Positions 48,048 to 60,277 of a stretch of 64,000 bases of DNA are shown piece by piece. The position numbers were made by a program, and so were the translations under genes. The notes below the pieces were generated by a model. The model saw nothing but the letters and a program-made list of their open reading frames with translations, was not told the origin of the DNA and searched no databases. Positions within the stretch are counted from its first letter, which is position 1; every line of letters begins with the position of its first letter. Source of the DNA: Moesziomyces globuligerus (lineage: Eukaryota > Basidiomycota > Ustilaginomycetes > Ustilaginales > Ustilaginaceae). The DNA is taken from positions 558,001-622,000 of the forward strand of contig JARVLF010000010.1 in assembly GCA_030849465.1 (NCBI GenBank), in the 5' to 3' direction.

Positions 48048-49744
48048 TGTGTACGGCAAGGCTTGATGCTAGGTGCGGTGTAGGTGTAGGTGGTTCGTAG
48101 AAGATTAGAGTAGGGCGGATGAAAGGAGATTCAGCTTGCTCGTTCGTGGGAGGAACGCTCGACGGCGCAGGCGTGTATATATTCGTCGGCTTGAAAAGCT
48201 CAGCAGAGCGCGAGGATAGCAGCGTCATTGGCTTTGCCGGGACGGATGGATGAGCAGACGGCTGCAGTGCGGTGACGCTGTCGCGTACCGCCTCACCTTT
48301 TTCCTGTGCTTGACGCGAGGGCCGGCAGCGTAAACTCCGCGAGGTCGCTGCACGTCGACGATTCGAGCATGGGCGCTGAGCAATGCGATGCGGTGCAGTG
48401 CGGTGCAGTGCGGTGCTGCGCGTCGCTGTAAGATGACCTGACTTTGGACGGCGGGCCGGGCTCTCGATTTGGCTAAGTGACAAATTTAGACGCGGCAGAG
48501 GCTGGATGCCGAGACTGGCTCATTTCGTCACTGCGCCTCTTGGCCCTCTGAGCCATTTGTGATTCTCGCTCCGCCGGGGCTTCCCTTTTGGTCCGCTGCA
48601 GCTTCGTCATCGGAGACTAAGCTCCGGCAAGCCCATCAAGCCCTCGCTCCGCGCTCAGAGTCCAGAATCTTTGTCCATTCCTGCTCCACCGTCCAGGCTG
48701 ATCGTCCAGACTCGCGCTGTGAAGTACAGCAGAATGTGCCGAGGGCGGCTGTGTAGGCGCCTTGCCAACGTCATTCCTCAGACAAGGGTGCTATGTCATT
48801 CTGTCGCTGCCCGCGGCCGCGAAGCTTCCGCCAGGGTTTCAGGGCGTCACATCCCTGCCAGCTTTGGACTAGCAGTCAGCTTCTCGCGTGCCACTAGGAT
48901 GCGACGGCTCGTGTGGCTGCTAGAGGCAAGTCGGCTGTCACACTTCGTCATTGCAGATCAATTTGTTCAGGCGAGGCCATTTCCGTCCAGATACACTTGC
49001 AGACTAACACTCGAATTTCCTAGGGTCTCCGTGTATGTGAGAAATCGATCGCTCCCACATGCTTTGGTATTACTAATTGTTAGGCTTAAGATCGCGTCGA
49101 GCCCGCTTCGACGCGCGTTGCAAGCAGTGGAACCTAACAAAGTTGGATGGATTCACATTGGCTCGGGCGCCGAACCGACAGCGACGGCTGTAGATCGCAT
49201 CAACGGTCGGACGCGATTTGGAACGGCAATGAGATGGGATGCGATGCGCAGACGGTCTGCACTCGGCGCCCTCGCGCTCCAAGCCAGCCTGCGCTCGACC
49301 CTTTTTCTGCCTCGGCCCCCGCGACATGCCTCGCGCGCCGCTGGCCTCCCAACGCCAGAGCCGGTTCCGAAGACCTGCGAGCTGCGAGCTGCATCCGCGC
49401 TCTCACTCGGCCTCTCCCCTCCCCTGCCGCCATCATCCTACCAATCATTCCCACTCGCGTCGCCACCTTTTCGACGCCATCTCCCCTCTCGTAACTTTGT
49501 CCTTTCGCAACCGTATTCGACGTCGCAGCCGTCTCGTCCGAAGCAAACTTTGCTGCGCCCTCGCTCTCCATCCGTCCGCTCCCTGGCCAACGTGTCGGAC
49601 GCACAGCCTGCAGCGCGCCCCGCTCACGCATCCCTTCGGCTCATGCAATAGCCCGCGCCATCTCCGCACTCCATCCTCCGCCTCCCTCGCGCTCATCGGC
49701 CACTCGTTTGTCCGCACGCGCCGAGGCGCTGACCTTCCGCCGAC
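48048..49744. promoter_or_regulatory. Divergent intergenic region between MARVEL gene and SIN3
   Basis: 1.7 kb without a supported gene. A TATATATT-type element near 48176 serves the MARVEL gene. GCGGTGCAGT short repeats occur near 48391-48412. Frames such as 48671-49651 + have no protein-like features. The last 250 bp before 49745 are C/T-rich SIN3 leader. Confidence 0.5.
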
Positions 49745-52700
49745 ATGGTAAGTGGTGCCAACACACCATCCTCTCGGCTTCTTGGTCATTGCTCGTGTGC
49801 TGACCTCGTTCCGCTCCCTGTTCTGTTCCGCCGCATCCTCATATTCTAGGCGACTCTCAACGTTAAGGATGCACTCTCCTACTTGGACCAGGTCAAGGTC
49901 CAATTCGCAGAGCATCCCGATGTGTACAATCGCTTCCTCGATATCATGAAGGACGTAAGTTGCCGCCTCCAGCATACCTATCCGTCATCCGGATGTTACC
50001 CACGCTCACCACTTCATGCTGTCCCCCTTTGGCCCACCTTCCACTTCGGCAGTTCAAGAGCCAGTCCATAGATACGCCTGGCGTCATCGAACGGGTCTCG
50101 ACTCTCTTTCGCGGTCATCCAAGCCTCATCCAAGGCTTCAACACCTTCCTCCCTCCCGGCTATCGCATCGAGTGCAGCCTCGATCCCAGCGAGAGCAATC
50201 TCATCACCGTCACCACTCCGACCGGCACCACCACACAGACCCCCGGCGGCGTCGGCATCGCCGGCGCCATCAACCGCATGAGCGGCGCTGGCTCCGGCCC
50301 ACCGCCTCCAGGCCCTTCCAGTCAGTCGGCCGGCCCCCGAGGCCCCGGCGCCATGGGTATGATGCACGGCTCCACGCCCCGCCACGCAGATCAGCCACCA
50401 TCCCACATGCATCCTCCTCCCCATGCGCACGAAGGTCCACCCTGCTCCATGCCTTATATGGGCGGTCCACCTGGCCACCCCATGGGCCATGGTCCTGGCA
50501 CCGCCAGCTATCCCGGCGGAGCCGGTCAGCCCATGGGCCCCGGCGGTCCTCAGCATCCCAGTCACGCTCCCGGTCCAGGTCCCATGGGGCCCGTCCCCCC
50601 TCACCACGGCCGGCCTCAGTCGCCAATGCCAATGGCACCCGGCATCGCGCCTCCCGCGGCTCCCGGCTCGGGCGCCCATTCTGGCATGCATGCCGGCCCA
50701 CCCGGTCCCATGACGCCAGTGCAGGACCCCAAGCGTCCCCCCGTCGAGTTCAACCACGCCATCAACTACGTCAACAAGATCAAGCAGCGCTTTTCTCAGG
50801 ACCCTGACACCTACAAGCAATTCCTCGAGATTCTGCAGACCTACCAGAAGGAACAGCGACCCATCCACGACGTCTACGCTCAGGTCACCGTTCTCTTTGA
50901 GAATGCAAAGGACCTCCTCGACGAATTCAAGCAATTCTTACCCGACACTACCGCTGGCGCCCAGCCCAGCGGCGGCCTCTTCAATATGCTCGGACAGGTC
51001 ACGTCAGGTCTCGGCGGAAGCGCCAACGCCGGTACCGCTCCAGGGGCAATGCAGAGCCAGCAAACCTACAGAGGCCCACCCGGCGAAGGCCCCGATGCGG
51101 TTCGCAAGGGCGGGGCTGCAGCCGTCTCGGGTGCACCTGGTGCTCCGTCGTCGGCGTCGCGCAAGAAGCGAAGTGGTGCAAACGACCCGGGAAAGCCGAG
51201 CTCGGGCAAGACCAAGAAATCCAAGCACGGTCACAAGGCCGAGCAGCGTACGCCTCCCCTGCGTCAGGAACCGCTCCCGCCGTCGCCCACCTTTGCCCAT
51301 CCCGGACAGATGCACCATGTCTACGGCATCGACGGCATGGTCGCAGCCGAGGCCACCGGACTTGTACCTCAAGGTTCTGTCGTCAACGGTCTCGCGCTCG
51401 GCCAGCCTCAAGCTCCCCTCGCCACGCTCGACGAGGTCGCGTTCTTCGACCGCGTCAAGAAGCACATCGACGATCGAGCCACCTATCTCGACTTCCTCAA
51501 GCTCCTCAATCTCTACACGCAGGACATCATCGATGTCAAGACTCTCGTCGACCGCGCCGCCCTCTTCATCGGCAGCAACCGCGAGCTCTTTGTCACCTTC
51601 AAAGGTCTCTGCGGTTACGACATGGGCCGCCACGGTTGGCTCGACAACGAGGATCCCATCGTCGAGAACGTCCCCGCTCCACTTCGCGAGCGCGTCGACC
51701 TCAGCACTTGCAAGGTCTATGGCGCCTCTTACCGCAAGTTGCCCAAGTCCGAAGTCAACCTCGCATGCTCTGGTCGAGATCCCATGTGCTGGGAGGTCCT
51801 CAACGACTCCTGGGTCAGTCACCCTACATGGGCCTCCGAGGGTGAAGGCTTCAATCCGCACAAGAAGAATCCTTACGAGGACGCTCTCTACCGTTCCGAG
51901 GAGGAGAGGCACGAGTACGACTACCACATCGAGGCTAACCTGAGGACCATCGCCCTGCTCGAGCCCATCGCAGCTCGCATCTCCACCATGGACAACGAGG
52001 AGAAGGCTGCTTTCCGACTCAAGCCTGGCCTTGGAGGACAGAGCAAGAGCATCTACCAGCGTGTCATCAAGAAGGTCTACGGTCGCGAGCAGGGCCTCGA
52101 GGTCATCAACGCGCTTCACGACACCCCTTGCGTATCCGTCCCCATCGTGCTTCATCGACTCAAGCAGAAGGACGAGGAATGGAAGCGCGCACAGCGCGAG
52201 TGGAACAAAGTCTGGCGCGAGGTGGATGCCAGGAACTACTACAAGAGCCTCGACCACCAAGGCGTCAACTTCAAGACCTCAGACAAGAAGGCCATCACGG
52301 CCAAGGCCTTCCTCGCCGAAATCGAGGCGCGCAAGCTCCAGCAGCAGCAACGCCGACTCAGCCTGGACCCCACGCTGCCTAGACCAAAGCCAAGGCATCA
52401 GCTCGTCTATGTCATGGACGACATGCACGTGCTCGCCGATGTGCTCAAGCTCGCCTTCAGCTACCTCGACCGCGCCACCGGAAGCTACAGTTCCAACGAC
52501 CGAGAGCGTATCGAAAACTTCCTCCGCTCATTTGTCCCTAAGCTGCTCGCGGTAGACGTCAACGAGTTCGAAGAGCTGCTCAACGGCGACGTTGACATGG
52601 ACGATGAAGATGCCAAGAGCAACGCTGACGATGATGCCAGGAGCGTAGACACGCTGGCGGATGACGACACGGACGCCTCGTCTATCGCCTCGGGCTCCGC

Positions 52701-54369
52701 GAGTCGACGCGGAAAGAAGCAAGCCGGAGACTTGCGCAAGAAAATCCTGAAGAGCCAAGCGGAGACCTCGAAACAGACCGAGGATGGTGCGGAGGAGTCT
52801 GTGGACGCAACCGGCGCCGCCGCTTCGGCGAACGCAAGAGCTGCCAGCCCCACCATCGTTGCCGACGTGGATTCTGCAGCCGAAGCGCTGGCTAACCAGA
52901 CCTCCAACACGGTTGCGCCGGCCGTCGCGGCTGTCGAGGATGTCGATATGGAGGATGCCTCCAAGGTGTCGGAAGAATCCGCAGCCCCGCCCAAGGCGGA
53001 CGATCAAGAGGAGCCGACAGTCTCGAAGGAGAGCGGCGATGCTGTGGATGCCAGTGCGGCTTCGGAGGCTCCCCGGGAAGCAGAGGCAGAGGCGACCGCC
53101 GAATCCGAGCAGCCGTCCAAGCAAGGCGCTGCTGCCACTTGGATCAACACCGACCTCAACGCCACCTTTGATTCTCAGCAAGGTCGAACGGTCAACGTGC
53201 GTGGCGCAGTCGAAGACGAAGATGGTTCGGACTCGTCAGGCCGTCCGGTCAACTTTTTCTGCAACAGTCAGTACTTTGTCTTCATCCGCCTGCTGCAGCT
53301 GCTGTACACGCGCCTGCACAAGGTCAAGGGCCTCGGCGTGCAAATGGCCAACAAGCATCCGCTCCGCAGCAAGATCAATCCTCTTGCCATCGAGCTTGGC
53401 CTGCAGGATGGCGGTAGCGGACCTGCTGCTGTGGTTGGAGCCACCGCCAACGCCTCGAGCCTCGGACCTGTGGCTCCCACCAACGAGGAGGCCGGCCTCA
53501 CGCTCCATCCCTCGCGCTACTACGATACGCTGCTCGACATGTGCGAGAAGCTTTTCGATGGCGATGTGGACCAAGCTACCTACGAGGAGTCCGTCAGATA
53601 CATGTACGGCGTCGAGGGCTACATCGTCTTTACGCTGGACAAGGTGATCGGCGCGCTCATCAAGGTAGGCCAATTCCTGACCACGGACAGCAAGTGCCAA
53701 GAGATGCAGTCCATCATGGAGGCCAATCGTGCCAACGTGCACAGCACGCTGACCAGCTACCGCCAGCAGATCGCCGACCGCATGGCAGCCGAGGACCTCA
53801 TCGGCAAGGACGAGAGCCTCTTCCGCCTCGAGTGGGTGCCCTCTTCGTGCACTTTGCTCATTCAGATGCTGTCCAAGGATGATCTCACGCTCGACGACGC
53901 CAGAACGGCCGAGCGAAATTGGCTCCACTACGTTTCGAGCTTCAGCCTTTGGACGCCGACGGAAGGCCTTGCGGCGGAAGCGCAGGCGCCTTTCATCAAG
54001 AGAACGCTCTCGGCCAGCGGGACAAGCGAGAACGAAGCCAGCGAGACACGCTACGTGACTCGCAGCGGGCTCGAGATCCGCATCTGCCTGCGCACCTTCA
54101 AGCTCTTCTTTGCGCAAAGTACCGAGGACGTGTTTGTGCGCATCCGTCCCGACGAGGAGAAGGTCGAGCTCGACCGCAAGGCGTCGGTGGTCAGCAAGCG
54201 GCGCAAGCAGCGCTGGGACGAGTGGCTCTCGGCCAGGCGACAGGCTATTGACGACCCGCACGGCCCTGCTGAGCCTGCACAGGACGGCGGACTCCAGGCG
54301 GCAGACGACGCTGCGCCCAACGGAGACGTCGAGCCTACCCAGGCGCCCGAGCCCACTGTCGAGGCCTGA
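49745..54369 (+). CDS. SIN3: Sin3 transcriptional corepressor, 1474 aa, three exons
   Basis: Nuclear scaffold of the Rpd3/Sin3 histone deacetylase complex. Exon 1 (49745-49747) supplies only the initiator ATG. Exon 2 is 49850-49954 and exon 3 is 50053-54369, with GTAAGT donors and CTAG/GCAG acceptors. PAH1 spans residues 2-60 across the second intron ([17 protein letters not shown], then [19 protein letters not shown]). After a Gly/Pro/His-rich linker, PAH2 is at about 265-335 ([15 protein letters not shown]) and PAH3 at about 496-565 ([20 protein letters not shown]). The HDAC-interaction region starts near 586 ([15 protein letters not shown], then [34 protein letters not shown]). A long acidic Ala/Ser-rich linker leads to the C-terminal Sin3a_C domain (about 1110-1330). 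Full length and intact. Confidence 0.97.
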
Positions 54370-54824
54370 ATCCGATCACGAGCTCAATCTCTTCGACCTG
54401 GCTGAATGGTTTCGATTTGTTTCTGTACTCTAGTGCTTACCCGATCATTTCTTCGATCTCCCTCACTTTTGACCCCTGTACGAATCCGAAATTGTTCCGA
54501 CTGCACTCTCGATGCCCTTCTCACACGAATGACTTGCCTGCGTAGACGTTGACCACAATCCGAGAAAGATCGAGCCGCGATGACGGGCCTCGAGCACCTC
54601 GAACACCAGACGATAAGACGGGTGTATGCTCTCAGAGTGTTTTGGATTTTGGTGAGGTAGGAAGGTGGCACGAAGTGCGAGCCTACCAAGCGGATGCGAT
54701 TGTACAACAAGTCAACCTGACGTGACTTGAACCTCGATATCTACCAGGGCCCCGTGCGGGAGCATGGGAGACCTCAAGGGTTTTCGGTGAATGAGACAAG
54801 ATTGCAAGGCCGAGATGGAAGGAT
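54370..54824. other. Convergent intergenic region between SIN3 and RPS21
   Basis: 455 bp holding both 3' ends. No gene or repeat could be supported. Confidence 0.5.
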
Positions 54825-56190
54825 TTACTTCTGGTAGTTCCAGACGTTGCGGAGGACTGTTGCAGCAAGCAAAACGAAGATCAAGGTCAGCGATCTTTCC
54901 GTCTGCGCAGGACGTGAGAAGAGCAGCGCGCGGACAATCCCGCACAACTTAGTCGCCATCGCCATGCGAAATGAAATCGCCACCTGGGTGCCCAATCGAA
55001 CGATGCTATCCGACTCCAGTGAAAACCACATTGCGCCGTGAGATTGGAATGTAGCAAAGGTCTGACTCTCTAGGGCCCACTGAAGGCATACGTCCGCAAG
55101 CGGGCAGCCGGGCATTGAGATCTTAATCCGATGCGGTATCTTTGATCTTCGCTCCTTTGAAAATGTTTTGGAATCCTGCGAGAGGCGTGGAGGCGCCTGA
55201 TGCAGACTGTCAAGGGCGGACATGCGTGGTTTCTTCCGGCGCCTCTGCGGCTCTGTCCATCTGCTGGGGCCCATCTGATCCTCCGGGGTTCCGTGCGCTT
55301 CCTGGAAGCTTTGAGCCCGTACTAGACACCCGAGACACGGTGGCGATGACGATGCGGATGGCGATGGCGGACTTCTGTGGGCGGTACCGTTGGAAGTGCG
55401 CTGACTGCGAATGGCGGAATTGAACACTTACGACCCTCCTTCTGGGCAAGGCGGTTGAGCGAGTCGTCGCCCTCACCGAGCTGTCGGACGAAGCCGGACA
55501 GGGGGAAGACGGTCGACTGACCGGGGATCATGCGGCCGTTGGCATCGACGTCAGCGACGGCGATCTGGACGGAAGCGTGGTCCTTGGCCTCGATGATGCG
55601 GCCAGTGGCGGCGCACTTTCGGGGGACGTAAAGGTCAACAAGGTCTCCCTGTTGGATGCGGTGGTGTGTGGTTCAGATGTGTGAGACGGCATGTCAGTGA
55701 GTGCTGCGAAAGAACGAGGCGACCAAGGGCAGGCAACGTTCGGATGCACGGAGTGGCAGCACTGGCAGAGGTGCTGGACAAGATGGGTTGACAGGCGCGC
55801 GGTCTGGCTTGCAATGGCTGCTGCGGAACTGGCGAAGACGAGCCTATGGGGAATGCAGCATCAAGACGGATCCCGCCAGTACGGAACCGACGGCCATCCT
55901 GACTGCGCCTCCAAGCGCATCTGAGAAAGGTATACGTTTATCGAAACGATGTCGTGGGCTGTCCAGGGTCTTTCCGTTTGTCGTCTGCCGTTTCTCAAGC
56001 CATGGAGGGCCAAATAGGAAATGCGACGATGCTGCGATGCTGCGAAACGTGGTGCGATGCTTTGAGCGGGTCGGTATTTGCCATTGGGTGTTGCGATACG
56101 TGTTGCCATGCTGCTCCTCCGTGCTGTCGAACGCGATGCTGCCAGTGGTCGAAGAGTGGAGTGGCAACTACTTACGCGGTCGTTCTCCAT
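54825..56190 (-). CDS. RPS21: 40S ribosomal protein eS21, 87 aa, three exons with long introns
   Basis: Component of the small cytosolic ribosomal subunit. Exons are 56190-56176 (MENDR), 55648-55432 and 54856-54825. The middle exon starts [20 protein letters not shown] and includes [40 protein letters not shown] and QKEG. The last exon gives LRNVWNYQK and TAA. All junctions have GT-AG ends (GTAAGT donors, CAACAG acceptors), and the product has the family length of 87. The introns are 527 and 575 nt, five to six times longer than the other introns in this window (80-142 nt). Long first introns are common in ribosomal protein genes and can carry regulatory or snoRNA sequences, though I could not identify one. 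Confidence 0.95.
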
Positions 56191-57976
56191 TTTGACGATA
56201 TGTGTAGTGTGATGGTGGTAATGTCGCGATGGTGATGAGCGCCTCTCATTGATGTCGCATACCTTCGCGTCTCGAGCCCTGCTGTGCCGGACCTCGATTC
56301 GCGACTCGAGGGTAAGGCGGAGCTGGCCTCTCCGCTGGCCTCTCCGCCTTGACCCTCGAGGGTCGGTGGGTGAGCACAGTTTCCATGGCCGGCCCAGCAT
56401 CGCGCGGCTCGAGATAGGCTGCGGAGGAATTACTATGCGCGTGACCTCGGCCGAGCTTTTTTTTCTGTCGGATCTCACATGAAACTTGAAGAAAAGACCG
56501 TGCACTGGCGCAACTATTTGACTTTGTTCGAGTGCATGCCCTAACACGATCACGGATTTTCTCGCGTGTCTCCCTTGCCGCCCCGTGGCGCTTACAGTGG
56601 GCACGCCTTGCATGGCGCTCAACGTGGGCCCCTCTATTCAAGGAGACGAATGCTTGGTGCCTTGGGATTCATGCCGGCCAACTCTCGAAGATGCGGGACG
56701 GGGATATGGATGTGGGGCAGGCAAGTCTGTGCTGGTGCTGCGCCGATAGCCACCGGGCCGGTAAGCCCGAGTTTGGGGCGAGTCTGGGAAGATCCGAGCC
56801 TCGTCCCGACTATCTGCGCTTCTTTCCGTGCTGCACCCCACCTCGCATTGACGGTTATCGTCAACGGATCCGCAGCACTCGGGATAGGAGAGTGCAATAT
56901 CGTCGCACAGTGATCTACTCGAGACAAGTCCGAGTGCAGGAACCAAATCTTGGCGCACGACCGAGCGTCCTCGTGGCCTCTCAACAATTGCGTGCTTGAC
57001 GTCGACACAACAATTCAATAGCCTTACAAGCACTAAGCTCAAGGATGGCCAGTCACATAACGATGAGCAGGCACGTCTCGGCTGGCGAGCGGCCCTGAAG
57101 CGACGCGAACCGTGGCTTCTCGCCAAAGGGACTCTGAAACCCGCGCGCCTGGGTCGCTTCGACCGTCGATTCGCCGAATTTGGTGAGGCTGCGGTCAATT
57201 CTAGTGCGATCGGTGACCACTGCAACATTGATTTGGTATTTCCCGTGCTTCTACTGTACAGCGCGGCACTGCAGACGCCGACCGACTTCATCATCGCTGT
57301 CAACCTGGGTTTGACGTCGGTCGCCCCACATGCACCGCATGCACAATTGCCCCGCGCTCTGCTTGCTCCGGCCGAACCGGCCGAACCGCTCCCGCCAAGA
57401 TCCGTCAGCCGCCCAGACACGCCACAATCGTGCACCCCATCGGTTCCCGACCTACGACAGGGCAACTCTGGAGCCCCACGGTGAACCTGAAATGGTGGAC
57501 CAAGCCGCTTCTCTGTCGCTCCGAACCCATTGCAGCCACACAAATCTCACTGCCGACGTGCTCTTGATCAGATCTGTAAGGGTTGGGATCTCGATGCGAT
57601 CGCATCGGTCTACAGCCCTCCCACCGTGGGCCCGGCCCACATCTTTTCAAGGCCCGCTGCAGATACTGTACGCTCGTCGCGGGGTGCAGGCGACCCCGCG
57701 TGGGGGACATGAGCAAGCACCCAGTAATTACGCCACTCCGTCCACCTTGCCTGTCTTCGGCTCTACCCGTATCAGCTCAACCTCGACCATCTGCGACCAG
57801 ACTGGTGCAACCGCTTTCCCCACATCCTCGCATCCTCCAAGCGAGGTCCTCGCACCCCAATTGGGTTGCCGCTACAGGGACGTCACCGTCTTGCTTCAAA
57901 TAGCTGGCACTCGCCTCCCCATTTCCTTGGCCCCCAACTTCGTCCCCAACCCCATCTCCTACCAACTCTATACGTC
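56191..57976. promoter_or_regulatory. Divergent intergenic region between RPS21 and the Dal5-type transporter gene
   Basis: 1.8 kb without a supported gene; frames such as 56638-57543 - show no protein features. An inverted repeat able to form a strong hairpin lies at 56305-56360, upstream of RPS21 (separate entry). The right end has a C/T-rich leader (about 57900-57965). Confidence 0.5.
56305..56360. repeat. Inverted repeat, 18-bp arms, hairpin-forming
   Basis: Left arm CTCGAGGGTAAGGCGGAG (56305-56322). The right arm CTCCGCCTTGACCCTCGAG (56342-56360) is its reverse complement, apart from one extra base. The 19-nt loop, with the arm edge, contains a directly repeated CTGGCCTCTCCG. It lies about 115 bp upstream of the RPS21 start codon, so it may be in its promoter or leader. 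Confidence 0.85.
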
Positions 57977-59747
57977 ATGTCCTCCTCCAACAGCGAGGGA
58001 CGCACGTCTCTGCAAGACGACAAGATCGAGAAGAACCCCGGTGGACCCGTGGTATCCACGATCACCCGCGGCGATGCACAGACCCCCGACGAACGCGGCT
58101 CGCTCCACGATGGCTTCCCCGCCGACGTCGACGAGAAGAAACTCATGAGAAAGGTCGACTTCCGTCTCATCCCATGGCTCTGCGTGCTCTACCTTCTCTC
58201 CTTCCTCGACAGGTCCGCCATCGGCAACGCCCGTCTCTACGGCCTCGAAAAGGAACTCAACCTTACCAGCCAGCAGTACGGCCTGGCCCTCACCGTCTTC
58301 TTCTTCCCATATGCGCTCTTCGAGGTTCCCAGCAACATCCTCCTCAAACGTCTCCGCCCATCCATCTGGTTCCCCGTCATCACCATCCTTGTCGGCATCT
58401 GCATGCTCTCCCAAGGCGTGGTCACCAGCTACAGCGGCCTCATCGTCGCTCGCTTCTTCCTCGGCGTTACCGAAGCAGGCCTCTTCCCAGGCTGTAACTA
58501 CCTCATTAGCGGCTGGTACAAGCGCAGCGAGTTCGGTCTGCGAGCCAGTATCTTCTTCAGCGCTGCCACCGTCTCTGGTGCATTTGGCGGCCTTCTCTCC
58601 TTCGCAATCAACAAGATGGACGGTGTCGGCAACTACAGCGGATGGCGCTGGATCTTCATCATCATCGGCCTCATCACTGTCATCTGCGGCGTCCTCAGCT
58701 TCTGGCTGTGCGTCGACTTCCCCGACACCGCCTCCTTCCTGTCCGACTCGGAACGCCGGGCCGTCATTTACCGCCTGCAGCAAGATCAGCAATTCTCCGC
58801 CGCCGGCGAACGCTTCCAATGGAACAACGTCTGGAAGGCCATGTTCGATTGGAAGGTCTGGGTCGGCATGGGCGCTTACATCGGCTGCGATGCACCTTTG
58901 TACGCATTCAGTCTCTTCACTCCAACTATCGTCAAGAGCTTGGGCTCGTATACGAGCAACCAAGCCAACCTGGTCTCGGTCCCCGTCTACGTCGTCGCTT
59001 GTCTCTTCACCGTCGTTGTCGGCTTCGCTGCCGACCGAACCTCGCGCAGGTCGCTCTACTCGATCGCACTCTCCTTCCTCGGCGTCATTGGCTACATCAT
59101 CCTTATTGCCAACAACCCGAAGAACAAGGCCGGCGTCAGCTACTTTGGCGTCTATCTCGCTGCGACTGGTAAGTGGGACGGCAAGGTGTATCCGATCGTC
59201 AATGTCAGAAGACGAGCTAACCAACAGATTGACCGCTCTTTCCTTTCGTTTTTGGACAGGTATCTACCCGATGATTCCCAATACGATCGCCATCGTCGCA
59301 GGCAACAGCGAAGGAGCGTACGTCCGATCGGTGGTGACGGCCGTCGTCATCTCATTCGGTAACATCAACGGAGCCGTCTCGTCCAACATCTACCCAAGCA
59401 GGACATCGCCGCGCTTCTTCTTGGGACACTCGGTAGTGCTCGCCTACATCGTGATCGGTATCATCAGCAACGCCATCTTTTACTTTGGACTGCAGTACGA
59501 GAATCGACAGCGCGCCGAGGGCAAGCGGGACGAGACCATCCTCGCCGACGATCCCGCCTTGGTCGCTTCGGGCAAGGACCTCCAGGACGAGGCCGCTCGC
59601 ATCCGTGCCGAAGAGATCAAGCAGGCCGGCGTCATCGGTGGCCTCTTCCGACGTCTGCACATCGGAGGCGGCGGCACGTACGCCACTGTCGCCGAGGCCA
59701 AGAGCCTCAAGGGTGACCATTGGTCCGGTTTCAGATACCGCTGGTAA
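57977..59747 (+). CDS. MFS transporter, anion:cation symporter (Dal5/Tna1-like) family, 559 aa, two exons
   Basis: Plasma-membrane proton symporter of the fungal allantoate/nicotinate/vitamin permease type. Exons are 57977-59168 and 59260-59747; the intron of 91 nt has GTAAGT and GACAG. About 12 hydrophobic spans. Family signs are KVDFRLIPWLCVLYLLSFLD, DRSAIGNARL, FFFPYALFEVPSN, the loop GVTEAGLFPGCNYLISGWY, KRSEFGLRASIFFSAATVSG and GWRWIFIIIG. After the intron come GIYPMIPNTIAIVAGN and an end rich in charged residues. The N-terminus is a cytosolic tail of about 55 residues. The start at 57977 (GTC before ATGTCC) is the first ATG with a suitable leader. The substrate cannot be told from the sequence. 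Confidence 0.93.
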
Positions 59748-60277
59748 TCGCGTGCCACCCGTCGCTTGTATCCCTAGCCGCAGTCACGTAGATCAATCTT
59801 ACCTCTTGATGCAATCGAGTTCGATAGCCGACGCTTGCTACGTTTTACCATCTGCGAATTGCAAGAAAGGGTATTCAGTCATGTATACGAAACACGTTTA
59901 CCGGATCACAGTGTCATGAAGCCAGCCACACAGCGCGTAATTGAAGGATCTGACATGTGCGCGTTCTCCACACTGGCAGTGTGCACGCATTGCTCTACAG
60001 TACTTTGCCGCGGCAAGAGGACCCTGAGTGAACAACTCGCACGCGTGTGTGGAGAACGAGCTCGGCTTGTCATCGTCCAGCTCACACGTCTCGTCGTGGT
60101 TGTCCACTCGATCAGGGAACTATGCTCTCGTAGCAGCCGCTCCCTCACGGGCCCCCTTTCAGTGCTCCCGCTGTGTCTAGCGCCCTCTCCTTCGCTTCGC
60201 TCGCTCGCCCGGCTCGCTCGGCGAGGAGGCCACGCAACGCACGAACAGACACCCGTTCTCCCCTCGCCGCCTCGACC
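59748..60277. promoter_or_regulatory. Intergenic region between the two MFS transporter genes
   Basis: 530 bp with no supported gene. The right 150 bp are C/T-rich leader of the second transporter gene. An in-frame open stretch from 60173 starts with a non-ATG-like context and is read as leader. Confidence 0.5.

Noticed and set aside
48671..49651. 326-codon plus frame upstream of SIN3
   Set aside because: No protein-like features, and it overlaps the C/T-rich SIN3 leader.
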